Notes under the pieces: generated by a model
Database searches by the model: none
Told to the model about the DNA's origin: nothing
What the model saw: only the letters and a program-made list of their open reading frames with translations
Part shown: positions 43,015-55,806 of the stretch, piece after piece
How positions within the stretch are numbered: the first letter of the stretch is position 1
Layout: every line of letters begins with the position of its first letter
Translations under genes and position numbers: made by a program
Assembly (NCBI RefSeq): GCF_047495875.1
Contig: NC_092480.1
Coordinates: forward strand, 3,720,001 to 3,784,000
DNA length: 64,000 nt
Source of the DNA: Pithys albifrons albifrons
Taxonomy: Eukaryota > Chordata > Aves > Passeriformes > Thamnophilidae
Direction: 5' to 3'

Positions 43015-46000
43015 GGGAGGAAGGTGAGACATGGAAGAGCACAAGTCAAAGAATGAGGCACAGAATTCAAAAATGAGGAGGCAGCACGATGGTGTGGGAG
43101 AAGCTCCAAGGCAGAGTCCTGACATGCCCCAGGTTACAGAAACCTCTGCTGGAGTCAATGCCCAGATGGTACCTCTCACTCCTCAGGAAAGAGGCTTAGA
43201 AAAAACATGGCACACGTTTTAAGAAGGAAACAGCAACAGGACAATTCCCTGCCATGGTCCTGAGCACAGTCTGAACCTCGGCTGAGGTGCTGGGAGTCCT
43301 GCCAAGCCTCAGGGCAGGAATGATGCCATTCCCAGACATGCACAGACCAGGAGGTGACTTTTGCTGTTTATCAACATACAGTGCAAGAACAGAAAGTAGG
43401 TCAGTAAGCAGGATACCCCCAAAATGGAAATAACTGTCTTCCATCCCCTCCTTCCAGGGCAGTTTTGTTCTGTGTATGCAGCTAATTTTTAATGGAAAAC
43501 CAGGAACTGTTGGAGCCCAAGGCTGGATTGCATTCCCCCAGATCGAGTGCAAGCAATTCAACACTCAGGAAAGTAGAAAAGATGGTCACACCCGAGTTCC
43601 TGGGGGCCCTGTATCAAAGGTGAATCAAAAACCAACCCCGTGTGCAGCAAAGCAGAGATGATAACACCAGATTTCACCCTGGCACACACAGCTTTAAGCT
43701 ATTCTTCCTGAGTGTCCTACATAACAAACCCAAACAAATTAAGGAATGAGTAATAAAAAGGTAGGAGGTGGCAAGGCTTGTTTTGGTTCAGGAAAGGATT
43801 CCCATCCCTGGCTTGGAATCTAAATTAGATTCAATTTAGATTAGAGTGAGGCAAGGCCAAATTCCCTTGATGAATGAGCTGCTGCAGTAAATCCCTCATA
43901 TTTTGCAGCCATTCTTCAACAAATGTATTTTTCATTTCCTGCTTCTCCTTTTGTTCCTGATCCTGTCAGCTTCATGCCATGCCCTCCCCTGCTCCTCCAG
44001 GTAAGGATATCCCTTATTATCTCTCTCAGGAAGGAAAGAACTAATTTGTTGTCTGGTAGAGAGTATTCCTGGCCTGAGAAGTGGATAATCTCCATGAACA
44101 TGCTCTGTAATGCAACACCCCACACACTCACAAAACCAAAGGAATTAATCTCAACCAGTTGTGTGACATCCAAAAGGGAAAACTCCCTCTCCTGCCCACT
44201 CTATCAGTGCTACAGCCAAGGGTTTGATACAGGAAAAATCCTGGGAAAACACACACAAGGAAATCCGTGGTCGTCTTTGCCGCAACTGCAAATGGATTTC
44301 TGTCCTCCCAACAGCCTTTGTGTGCTCACAGCACTCACAGCTGAGCTCCAGAGCACTTCTCAGAGCCAAAGCTCCAGCTGAAGAGTGTTTAACAGTGTAG
44401 AAATTGGAAAAGAGAAGCAATGGCAGGCAGGAGTACAGCGCAAGAACAGCCCCAAAGGATGGGCACAGGGGAGGAGGGGTTGTGTCCCCCCAGGGACTGG
44501 GCAGTGCTCAGGATTATCCCTTTGTCTTGCTGCACTCCAGGCTTGAGATTTTTCCTCTCCTGCCACTCTCCAACCCACAGATTATCCTTTGAGATATCAG
44601 TGATATCACCTATGATATTCAGTCCCTGCCACCTCCCTCCCAAGGGGGATCAACAAAGAGCAGCAACTTAAAATAGAGGCTGGACTGAAACTCTTCAGCC
44701 TCTGACTCATCTCCAGGAGGAAGACAAGCAGATGCAACTCATATGTTGATCCAGAGCCGTGTACCTGATAGACCTTTATGTGCCACCTGCTGCAACACAG
44801 AAGGGATTCATTAATTTAATAGTTATCAAGCACTGGTTTACAGCTTGTTCTTCCTGGCTAGTAGGGTTTGTGTAAAGGCCATCACACAAGTCCTGCAGGA
44901 GCCTGGAGCACTGAAAAGCTTCTGGCTCCCAATTCTAATCCTCAGTCAGATTATTAAGGTAGCTGAGATGATGCTGGGGGAAAGAGCATTAGCCAGGAAT
45001 TTATCTGGGGATAATACACCTCTGTGATGGATCAGAATTAAACTGCTTTATTTCACTGGTCCAGCTTCCTTTGGAAACATTCTAATTTTTGCCTCTTCCT
45101 TAGAGAACCCAATTTCACAATGGGCAGCTGCAGAAAGCCCAAGCTTTCATTTTTAGTGCTTACGTTGTGCTTAAACACACTCCCTTTGGCAGAATCAGCC
45201 CATTAATCATCCTGGTGAGGAGGAGAGCACAGAACAACTTCTCAGAGTACAAGACAATTCTCCCAGAACTGCTGATTTACTGAGACTGGTTTTCTTTATG
45301 GAGCTGTTTTCCTTTTCTCAGCTCAAGTGGCCTTTGCAAAACTGTTTTACTCCTGTATTTCAGGCTTTGTTTCCTGCTAGAACAGCATTTAATTCTTCCT
45401 TTCTGATGTTTGGTTTCACACATGTTCACTTCGTGATAAAATTATGCTCATTTTGTAGTATCACCTCAGCAGCTGAATAACACAGTTGAGGGCAGCAATA
45501 TTTGAATGCAAGGCTGATTTTGTGCAATAACCTGATAAAACCAGACATTATTCCAAGGAGCTGCTCTCTTGAATGGATGCCCAGAAGCTTCTGAAATTAT
45601 TACTCTTGAAATATATTATGTTAAAGAGTAATCCCCTTCCAAAAGATGCAGTAGCCCAAACTCCTACACACCAGAAATCCAGTGCCAAGTAGGGTAAATT
45701 TTCAGGGTTCTGAAAGAGCTAAAAATAATCTAAATAAGAAGAGCCAAATATAAGGAAATATCAAAAGATCTGATTTCACTTCCAAGGAAGGAAATACTAA
45801 CTCATGTGCTTTAATTTGCTGTGATTACAGTTTTCATAAGAGTAGAGAATAATAGACATTTTGGAGCTTTTTTAGTCATCTGTGTTGCCCAAACTGCACT
45901 GAAATTTAAAACAATAACACAGGGAGATAAACATGTAGTTTGCTGTTGCTAAAAAGCTCATGACCAGTGGCCAGTAAAACCATGGGCCAGCAACTAAACT

Positions 46001-46861
46001 GCACACATTCCTAAATTTAAATTGATATTGCCACCAAGAAGGATGAAAACTGCTCAAATAAAGGCAGTATTGAGCCACTAAGCCCCATAAACCTCCCCAC
46101 ACAGCAGCTCCCATGCAGTGAAGCAGGAGCAAGGTTGTTCCCATGGCTTTTAGGGCACCTCATGGAATCAGGATGCCAAAATGCTGCACATTCCTCCACC
46201 ACCTTTTCCAAGCCCAGGTGGTTTCACAGCCAAAATAGTGAGGACCAAAATAAAAGAGATATTTGATCCAATCCTGTGTGCAACATTCATCTCAAGGGCC
46301 AAACTGCCTAATTAGCAGAGAGGGCAAGCTACAGAGGCAGGCTGGGAGCCAACCCATCCATCATTTGCATTTAAGCAATGCTTTCATATTTGCAAAGTGC
46401 TGTGCAAACACCAATTAGTGCCGTGATGCAGCAGAGCTGATTAACCCGGAGCTGCTGTGACTGTGCTGCTCCAGCTCTGGAGCTCAGCCCCTGCCAGCAT
46501 CCAGCTGCCCCTGCCCTGCTCCTCCTCCTGGAGGCTGCAGTTGGGCTGGGGCACCTCCAGCTCCTCACGCTGGCCTGGGAAGTGTCTGGGACAAATGACA
46601 CACAATATAAATAAAAACTGACTCCCTGAGGATGAAGTTCTGGTTCAACACTTTGCACGACCCCAGTGCAAGGGACAGCCTGCCCAGCAGCCAGGAAAAG
46701 GGAATAAAGCTCACCTGACAGGATATCCCAGTTATCCCTTGTTTTTTCCATCTTTTCCCAGGGTTACCAACTGCATGAGTACATGCAGCACCTCACAGTC
46801 CTTTGCTTTAATAAGCTCAGAGCATCTCCTGTAACTTTGTTCTCTTTTAACTTCCAAAGGC

Positions 46862-46999
46862 ACGGAGCACATGCCTGGGAGTGTCCAAGGCCAGGCTGGA
46901 CAGGGCTTGGAGCAACCTGGTCTAATAGAAGGTGTTCCTGCCCATGAGATGATTTCTAAGGTCCCTTCCATCTCAAACCATTGTGGGATTCTATTCTGG
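46862..46999 (+). mobile_element. CR1 LINE 3' fragment (plus)
   Basis: GGCCAGGCTGGACAGGGCTTGGAGCAACCTGGTCTAATAGAAGGTG in pieces, then AGGTCCCTTCCATCTCAAACCATT and GATTCTATTC. This is the common CR1 3' end read in the plus direction. Confidence 0.85.
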
Positions 47000-48012
47000 C
47001 TCATTTGGCTGCTCAAACTAAGACTGTGCTGACCTGCAGGGGACTCCCAACAGAGCTCAGCCACCACACACTTACTCATCACAAAACTTTGCCTACTGAG
47101 CACAGATTTGGTGACACAGGCAGCCTTTCATTCATCCTTGGCTCTGTCACAAATCACCTCACCCCACATGCATTCAAAATATTTGACTCTTGAAGCAAAA
47201 ATTGATGGGATTTGTGAGATCCTCTTTTAGTAAAAAAATCAGTATGAACAGCAAATATTTCTCCAGTAAGTCAGTGTGACCAACTGGAGCTCAGTTCCCA
47301 GGCAAGTGTGTTACAAAAGCCCAGGGACATGCTCACATCTGGCTTAGACCCATCCATACACAAAAAACAAATCAAAGCTTGGGAAATGCTCCTTTTAATA
47401 TTTAAACCCTGTCACCTGGACACATCTGTATGCATTTGTTCCTAAGAACAGGAGTCATGTGCCCTAAAAACAGATATTTCAAGTGCTCTTCTAGGCTGCT
47501 CCTTTATCCAGGCAGAGAACAGGCTCCATGGGGTAATTACCCTCTCCTGTGCACCCAACAGGGGTGAGAAACTGCTGTCTGGAGGTGCTGCTTTCTCCCT
47601 TTTGGCTGCAAACACAACCTGAGTGACTCGTGTAGCCTCAGAGCTAAATTAGATGAGCTGTGTTCCCTCCCAGGCAATTTTGTGCTGGGACATCTCACGT
47701 TTTGCAGCCCTCAAGCAGATTATACAGGCAAGGGATACACACAAACCAAGGAGGTAGAAAATTTGGGCCTCATCCTTCCACTGGGACCTTCCTGCTGTTG
47801 ATTTTTCACTCAGATTGGGGGGATCCCCAGCTATGAACCCCCTGACCCTGCAGCAAACACTGATGCTCTGTGCACCCCTGCACTCAGCAGAGTGAGCCCA
47901 CCCTGGGGTGGCAATCAGGGCACAAAAGAGCCAAACCCACTGAGCTGGGACACCACTCTGGTCACCCAACACTCAGCCAGGACCCCGGATTTTCTGGCTG
48001 GTTTTGTACCCA

Positions 48013-48080
48013 TCACTGCCTCTCTGTGACTCAGTTTCTCCATCTATGAAGTGCACATAAAGCTCTTGACCTCCTTTGCC
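48013..48080 (+). repeat. MIR-like SINE relic (plus)
   Basis: TCTCTGTGACTCAGTTTCTCCATCTATGAA resembles the MIR segment ctctgtgcctcagtttcctcatctgtaaaa, followed by a weak ...gacctcc match. Old and diverged. Confidence 0.55.
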
Positions 48081-50312
48081 AATTAATATTCGATGTGCTG
48101 ATGAAGAAAACCCCAACATGCAGGTGTTACTACTCACTAAGGGCATTTTACAAACACTTTTAACTATGATAACAGTTAAAATAGTCCTGTGACCCTCCCA
48201 AAGCTGAGCAAAGTAAAAACAGGTTCCACAGACACAACTTACAAAACCAAGAGGTGTAAGGGAAAAAAATGTAAACTCAGCCAACATTTTCTGCTTAAAA
48301 TAACACTTCAGAACTGCTCAATACAAATGCTCCACTGAAACAAAGCAACAAAACACTTAATTACATCCTGCCTCTAACAAAACTTTGCATTCTTTGTGGA
48401 CAGAGGAGCTTTAGGAAGTGTTACCCACACTGTCCTGTGTGATTTCCAAAGTTAGACAGACTGAAAACTGGTGGAATCCCTGCCAGCCAAGCCCCAAGCC
48501 TGTCACTTCCTATACTTCTTCCTTAACTGACTTTATTCCAGTGGGTGGTTGGACTGGTTCTCAGCAGCAGTCGAACAATATCCAGCGTAAATCAAAGTCA
48601 GGGGGCATTTTCCCAAGGGGAAAGTAGGTGAAGGGTGAGCCTGAGTTTTCCTACAGTATTAAGTGCCCCAGGACTGAAGGTGTGGGGTGAAACTCTGCCC
48701 ACAGACAGTGGCATGCTCAGCGTTGGCAGGGGTGGAAGGCTCTGAGGAGGCTGCAGAGGCTCCTTCCTCTCTTTAAGAGCCAGTAACCACCTGGCTCTGG
48801 CACTTCTGCCATCTTCTCAGGGGCTGGAAGGGAGCTGACATCCCTGGAATTACATTCCTTTGGAGAGTGTCAACATAAGTCCCTTCAACTCAACACACCT
48901 GGACCTACAGCACATAAAACTTCCTCTTCCTCCAAGTGCCAGGGGAGTTGTTTCATCCTGATTTCTGCACCACGGCAGCAGCACAAGTAACTCAGAGGGC
49001 AGAACCAAAGTGTCTGGCTTTTAGAAAGAGAAGGGAATTGGCACTGTGAATTCCTTGTGCTCCTCCTGCAAAGCCATCACAGCATTGATGCTTCATCCAC
49101 TTCTGCATTTGAACCTCCAAACTGGTCATGTCCCACCTGCACCATCCCAGACTGGGCGCCCTGAGTGGGGTCCAGTCCAAAGGATGTTGTGGGACCAAGG
49201 CAGAGGCACTGGCAGGGGGAATGGAGACATGGCCAAACCCCTTCATGTGGCTTTGACAAATATGAAACAAGTTTTTCTTGACCCAAGGTATTTTCTGTAC
49301 AAGGCCAAGTGCAGGGAAGATTTCACACTGCTCCAAACTGTGCAACAATCCCATGTGACTCAAATTCCACAGGTAAAATGCAGTTTGAAACTTCATGTCA
49401 CGGCTCCAACAGCCCAGTTGTGTAACACCTTCAGCTATTTCAGGGCTGTTTTCTCTGACCCCAGAAGCCTTCTCTGAGTTTTACTCAAGGACACAAATGT
49501 GACCATTGCATTGGTAATGATAGAGGATAGAATTTCAAGGGAATAGAATTTCAGAAGGAAATACAAATGAAAAATAAAATGCATACAGATTGTCTGAAAT
49601 GTCTCAGAAGGTATGAGGGGTTGAGGAGGGAGGGAGAGAGGAAGAGCATTCTCTACTCATCTTTTAAAGCAGCCAACAGAATTCCACTGCAATGTAAATG
49701 AAAAGAAAAAAAGAAAAATGAAAGAACAGGGGGCACAACCTTCTTCTTAAACGCTTCAATAGATGCCTTCCACTCTGCCTGCTTTGGGAGTAGCTTTGTA
49801 AAACCCACCCACTTTTCTGGGAATGCAAACCCAGTTTTAAGCCAGTCCTTTTTAACCATGTCTTACCTTCTCCTTCCACTAAGCCACTGAAGCCACCAGT
49901 TTTCAATAACCTTTTCAACTAGAGGCTGTTTAATTTTGCTTCCTGCCTGGAAATCTCTATTTTCAGAGGGTGGGGATGCCAAGCAGAGGTCGGGCAGTGC
50001 CAGCAGTGGTCGCTGCCTGTCAGCTCCTGTGAGCCAACCCCGGGTCAGTCCCCGCCCTTGGCACAGCAAGCCTTGACTAAAGGTTGTGCCTTCGGGATCT
50101 GGGGGATTTTGGCTCTTCCAGCTGGAACCTTTGGCACTGGGATGCTCATCATGAAAAAAACCCTCAAAATCTGCTAAGCAAAACTTTGCCAAATAATGCT
50201 CACTCTGGGTCCATGTAAATTTAGAAGTAACAGCTGGTCTCTCAAAGTGACTTTTGACTGATAAAGGACACCACCCTGCCAGAGGCTGGGTATGGAAACC
50301 ACAGGATGCTGT

Positions 50313-50435
50313 TTCAGAGGGCACAGTGGGCTTGGAGCACCCCATGGAAGGTGTCCCTGGCCATGGTGGGGGGTGGAACTGGATGGTCTTCAAAGTCCCT
50401 TCCAACTCAGATCATTCTGGGGTGCTGTGATTGCT
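50313..50435 (+). mobile_element. CR1 LINE 3' fragment (plus)
   Basis: GGCTTGGAGCACCCCATGGA, AGGTGTCCCTGGCCATGG, AACTGGATGGTCTTCAAAGT and CCCTTCCAACTCAGATCATTCTG match the last ~120 bp of CR1 in order. Confidence 0.85.
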
Positions 50436-52392
50436 GACAACATAGCACACATACCTTGTGTTTTACAGCCTGTCTGCTTCCTGCCCTGTGCTTGCAGAGG
50501 TGCCCTGGGGTGAACACACCTCTGCAGCCCTGTCCCTTTGCTCTGCCATCTGTCCAGCTTCAGCCCATACTCACATCCCTCTTTTAACCCCCCCATTTCT
50601 TCCTGTCTCCATCCCAGACACTTCTCTTGCCTCTGCCACTCTCCAGGCTGTGAGATCTGTCAGGAATGAGGTTGGGTGTGTTTTCTGGAGGGGCAGATTC
50701 TGACTGCAAACTACAGGTTGGCTCTGCAGGTTCCTGAGACACCAAACCAGCACATCAGACAACATTTGGAAAGGAAAAATGTGGTTTTTTTTTTTTGGTC
50801 TTACAATGATCAAAGCATCAAGACAGCAGCTGTTTGAAAGGAAGACTTGGACTTACAAACTGCTATAAATCATTTATGATTGCAAATGAAATGCTGGAAA
50901 TATAACCATGTTTAAAGGAGAAAGTTATGCTGTGTTTCTGCACCCACTTCCAGTCCTGCCTGTACCTTTGCACAGCCCCAGGAAGAGCAGTTTTCCTGAC
51001 TGTTTCTGTACCAATATGAATTCAGGAATGGACCATGTTAGTAGCACTGAAACAGGAAGATAAAATATTAAGAAAAGTGAAATACTCTTGGGTGCTGTGA
51101 CTTGTTTTCCTCCTCAGAGACAGAAAATGCCAACAGAAGGTTCTTTCTAAGTTATATTCCCTCCCACCCCTCTCACAAGAAATGGGCAAGTTTTAAACTT
51201 CTTATTTTTGAAGCTTCTTTAGCAGCAGGAGTGAGCTCAGCAGTTTGAAGTACACCCAGCTCACAATTCCAAGTAATCCAGGATTACTTCAGATATAATA
51301 GAGGCAGTCATGGCTTCTTGATGAGCCATGTGAAAATGTTTTGAATGAGCAGCTCTGCCCAGACAGTGGCAGGATACAACTGGCTCTATTGCTGTAGAAA
51401 TCCAAGGAGAAACTCTGCAAACAAGGGCTAAAGCTGAAAAGAGCACTCACTTTCCCCAGGCCTAATTAGCTGTTCTTCAAATTATGTGAAGAAATAAAGG
51501 ATATATTGAAATACATATATATGAAATTATATATTTAACTCATGATAAAACTCATCTCAGCAGTATATCAGCTTCAAAAGGCTGAAGGTAGCCCAAATCC
51601 TTTTGTAAAATCAAAAACCTGCCCTGGAACAACCCACAGCTGTGGTGGCTGTGCCAAGTCTGCAGGGACATCATGCCAGTGTGGCACTGATAATGAGGCA
51701 CACCACAGTCTGTCATTTAAAATGCAATCCTAAAAGCTGGGAATTGGGCCCATTGCTCCTCAGCATTTCCTGCTAATCTTTGATTAAGAAGAAAGGAAAA
51801 TCAGAAGGAAAAAAAGCCCAGAAATTCAGCTTTCCATGAACTCTGTACAGCCCCACATAAAACTGAGTGTGCAATTCCCCAATCACAGAAGATAAATGCT
51901 CAGACAAGGAGTGGTTTACAACCAATGCCTAAATTACCAGTGACCAAATACCACTTAAGCTTTGCTTTAATTTGGCCCCTGAGAGCTTTATGCAGGTGCT
52001 TGGCTCATCACTTATGAATTACAGTTTAAAATTGTTGGCTTGAATTAAGAAGAAAAAAAGATGTAGCACCATCTTTTCCCTCTCCTGAAAGGGGATTTTC
52101 TCCTCTCTGCTCAGTAAGAAAACAAGGAGTCCTCCAAACTTCCCAATGGAATGACCCAGAACACATTCCCAGCTACTGGAGACAGGTGGCTGCAAAGTCT
52201 GGCTTAAAAGGATGCCTAAAGGACAAGAAAATTACACAGCTGCTGTATGGACCTGCCAGTGTGTGCCCCATCCCACCTTGGGAAGGTGATTTCAGCACTG
52301 CAAAACTATCACCTGAAGATCAGGGTCTGTTTTACCCTTGGCCTTGAAGGAGGAAAAAAACCCCAATGCCAAGGAAAAAAACCATTTCTCTT

Positions 52393-52690
52393 CAGAATCC
52401 CAGCGAGGTTTGGGTTGGGAGGGACCTTAAAGATCCTGGGCCTTGGAAACAGACCCTCTCCACCTTTCCTGCAGCCTCCCTTCAAGCACTGCAAGGGCAC
52501 AATTAGGTCACCCCAAAGCTTCTCTTCTCCAGGCTGGACAATCCCAAATCTCCAGGCTTTATGACAGATGCTCCATCCCTCTGATCAACCTGGTGCCTCC
52601 CCTGGGCTCCCAGAACAGGTCCATGTCCTCCCTGGGGAGGTGGCAGACCCCAGGGGAGGTGCCAGCCTTGTGCTGGGACACCAAGGCAGA
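52393..52690 (-). mobile_element. CR1 LINE fragment (minus)
   Basis: Starts CAGAATCCC, then TTGGGTTGGGAGGGACCTTA, GGCACAATTAGGTCACCCCA, AAGCTTCTCTTCTCCAGGCT and GGACAATCCCAAATCTCCAG. These are reverse complements of CR1 3'-region motifs, reaching further 5' than the other copies, with an internal deletion. Confidence 0.88.
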
Positions 52691-52766
52691 CCCACCCCGG
52701 AATTTAAGGAATTTTTCGGGTTCAAAAGTCGGGAATTAGGGAGGGAATGGCTGAGGGCAGGGGCCC

Positions 52767-52783
52767 CTGCGCCCTCTGGCGGC
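52767..52783 (-). promoter_or_regulatory. CTCF-like motif (minus)
   Basis: On the minus strand GCCGCCAGAGGGCGCAG fits the CTCF core CCASYAGRKGGCRSY at nearly all positions. It lies in a short GC-rich island (52740-52820) just after a CR1. It is oriented toward the plus-strand motif at 39.68 kb. Confidence 0.5.
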
Positions 52784-55547
52784 GCTGCCCGGGATTGCAG
52801 CCAGCCCGCGCCACCCCCGGGAAAAGCGAATTTCTGCAAATTTCAGCAAATTTCAGCGTGGATTTACCAACCCCTCTGCACCTCAGGTGTCTCCAAAGCT
52901 CCCTGATGCCACGTTTAGTCTCGTCCTGCTTCACACAAGACAGGAGGCATAGAAAGAACGCAGCAAAGTTCATCAGGCAACAGCATTGCCTTCTCACTCC
53001 AAAATCCTTCACAAAGATTGACACTTTAGCTCCAAAGCCTGAAGGTGTTTGACAAGCTGAGCACTGGGGGCTGCAACTGCAGCATTCCCAACGTGGTCTC
53101 CCTGTGTTAAATAACAGCACAACATTCTCTTGATCCAAGTATGCCATAATTCCAGTGAAGAAATGTGAGACACGAGAATTCAGACAGGACACGTTATTTT
53201 TCCAAATTGATACATAGAAATCAGCTCAATACTAATTGATTTTACCTCCTAAACAGGGCTCAGCTATGAGTGTTGTGACACCAGAAACACCCTCTGGCAC
53301 AGGCCCAGCTTTATTCCTCTCTGCACAAGCCACGTCTTGCCAAACCAAGACTGAAGCACTTCCCTGGCAAGATTTAGTGGTTCACAAACCCTTGTCCAGA
53401 ATTGCAGCCTCAGTTCACATCTGGATTCTATTTCTGGGACCTTCCCATCAGTGCCAAGTGGCTGCTGCTGACAGGGCTGATTCCAGCTGTCCAGCCTCGC
53501 TGTGCTGGCTCATAGACAAGAGATTGGCCTTTCTGTGCTGCTTCTCATCCTTCCTTTGTAACCCACAGCAAAACAAGCCCCTCAATGGACAAAATTAATG
53601 AAAATTTGGGCACAGAACCACCATATTGCCCTTTGCACAGCTCAATGCAGATGGTTTGTCAGCAGAAAAGACAGGTCAATACTCTGTAAATACTAAATTA
53701 TGGTACTGCCTGCAGGGCTTTTCCAGTTCAATCCCTTTTCTAAAACACATCCTTCAGCAGACAGATGTGGCAGGGTAAATATTCCATGCAGACCAGGGTT
53801 ATGAGGCATTTTGTTGCCAAAAATTTTCTAATTTGCATTTCTAACATTTGTCCCCAGGCAAAGGTTGTCGTGATTTTTAGAAGACAAATACAAGAGCTGC
53901 CCAAATGACCCAGATAACTTCCTGAATCACAAACCATTTCTAAAAAGTGCAGGGTGGTTGTTTTTATGGATCTGGGAATAGTAGGGTACACATCCTTGTT
54001 TTCCATCTGCCACCTATTCCTCAGCACTGCACTAGAATTCTCAGTTCCCAGTTAAAGCCTGTGAGAACAGGATGAATTTTGCTGGCCCAGTTTCCATGTT
54101 TTGCAGCCCACTGGTTTTACACACAGATCTGATGTCATGCAACCACATTCCTGGAAGGCATTTCCCTGCTTCCAAATCCATTTCCTTCTCTCATATCCCC
54201 TCAGTTCCAGCCTCAGCAGTGTGGTTGGATGTCAAATATCCTCACTGTACCTCTCCATCATCCTGCTCCAGTGTCTTTTCTGGACTAGAGAGGAGGATTT
54301 TGGTCCTGGTAACACAACACGGGCAGGTTCACTGGGTATAGTCATTCTATCCCTGCTCCTGCACAAGCTGTGAAACCTCCAACACTCACACATGCATGAA
54401 AAGGTTTATATTCCAGCCCCAGGACACAACCCAGTTCTCAACACACCAAACAGCAGAAACTGAACATGAAACCTTTCCAGATGCACTTCTGTGTCTTGCG
54501 AAACGTTCCAGGATTAAAGAATGCCGTGGAAAAAGACCAACACACATAAACTGAGAAGTGGAAACAGCTTAAGGAGGTTTGAAACTCTAATCCCTGGAAA
54601 CCTGTCCATGATTTGAACATAAATTATTCATGCTGCTGTTGAAGCAGCTTTTATCTATGACTTGATAAAGTCAACATTCCTTATCTCCATTAACACGTCA
54701 TGTCTCTCGCCACAGTTTGAGTCACTTACTAGTGGCACCTCAGAGCATCTCCAATGATCCAATTTGGACTTCATGGATTGTACAGTGTCAAAGACCAACT
54801 GCTGAGAGGCTGTGCTGGTCAGCAGGGCTGGTTCTGTCAAACACATGAAAGAGTCTTCTCCCAAATAAAGTTAAGCTACAGAAAATCTCTCACTGTATCT
54901 CAGATTTTCATCAGTTAAACTTCAGAGGTGAAGAAATAGTTATCTTGACTTCTAAGTGATGAGCCAAGGCAGGTACCAGAAGGGTCATAAATCTCATTAT
55001 CACTCCTGTCTGGGAGCTGGTAATTGCTGCAAGACACACAAAGTAAACGAGCTGTTCAGGTGAGTGCTCTTGCTGAGAAGGCACCAGGAAATGTTTTTTC
55101 CAGCTAAGCATGAAGGTTAAAAACACAACAAATGCAAGGCAAGACTTAAGAGTGAAGTCCAAGCCAAGAAACTTGACAGAGCACCACTCCTGTTAGCACC
55201 TAAATGGGGCAGGGGCCTGACTTTGAAGGACCTCAAGTGTCACCTAAACAGAAAAGACAAAATGTGTACAGCCTTCCTTTCCCCCTCCACACATCCCCAG
55301 GACAGGTGGAATCCTGAGGGGAGCCTGGAGCTGGAAAGTCTCTGAAGGAAACTCTTTGCTTCCAGCAAGATGAATAATACACCTGTTCCCTACTTGTGAG
55401 CAAACACTAGGAAAGAATAATTAGAACCTATCTGACCTGAAACCCACATGCCCATTACTGTGGTATTTTTCCACCTACTCCAGGTGAAACAGAAGATGGG
55501 CTGGACCTGGAAGGGGAGGGGTGGAGTGGCAGCACAAGATGCTGATT

Positions 55548-55553
55548 TATAAA
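55548..55553 (+). promoter_or_regulatory. ATP12A: TATA-box candidate for ATP12A
   Basis: TATAAA within GATTTATAAAGC, 245 bp upstream of the ATP12A ATG. Spacing would give a 5' UTR of about 215 nt if unspliced. No CpG island is present, consistent with a tissue-restricted TATA promoter. Inferred only. Confidence 0.4.
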
Positions 55554-55797
55554 GCACCAGCAAACAGTGCTCTTTCTCCACAGGCTCTGGACAAGGAACT
55601 GGTCCTGCCTGGAGGATGCCAAAGTGGGAGCAGGATTCCAGCTAACACCTGCTGGCACTGAGAGGGACCTTCCACCTGCTGCACTCCACCAGCCCAAGCT
55701 GATCTGAGCCACTGCATCTCCAGCTGGGCTTTTGCTTTTCATCCAGACACTTCAGCTTGGCTCTCTCATCCATCAGGACAGGAATAAACTCACCAAG

Positions 55798-55806
55798 ATG
55801 GTAAAG
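55798..55806 (+). CDS. ATP12A: ATP12A exon 1: start codon
   Basis: ATGGTAAAG (MVK) with donor AAG|gtgagt. Kozak context CCAAGATGG is strong. A tiny first coding exon with only a few residues is normal for this ATPase family. Confidence 0.82.

Larger units (their letters stand above)
31816..55797. other. intergenic region SCN3B-ATP12A
   Basis: 24 kb between divergent SCN3B (-) and ATP12A (+). It contains CR1 fragments, MIR-like relics, two minisatellites, one orphan CpG-rich patch and CTCF-like motifs, listed separately. The ORFs here (up to 219 codons in the minisatellite) have no recognisable domain, no paired splice sites forming a plausible gene, and often occur on both strands. A lncRNA cannot be ruled out. 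Confidence 0.65.

Noticed and set aside
42467..43179. ORFs of 160-220 codons with repeated peptides on both strands
   Set aside because: They are produced by the minisatellite, whose unit lacks stops. Several mutually exclusive frames show the same pattern, and no signal peptide, domain or splice structure supports a repeat protein.
43817..43842. A cluster of small palindromes (AATCTAAATTAGATT and AATTTAGATT)
   Set aside because: Short, AT-rich and easily formed by chance; no transposon or protein-site context.
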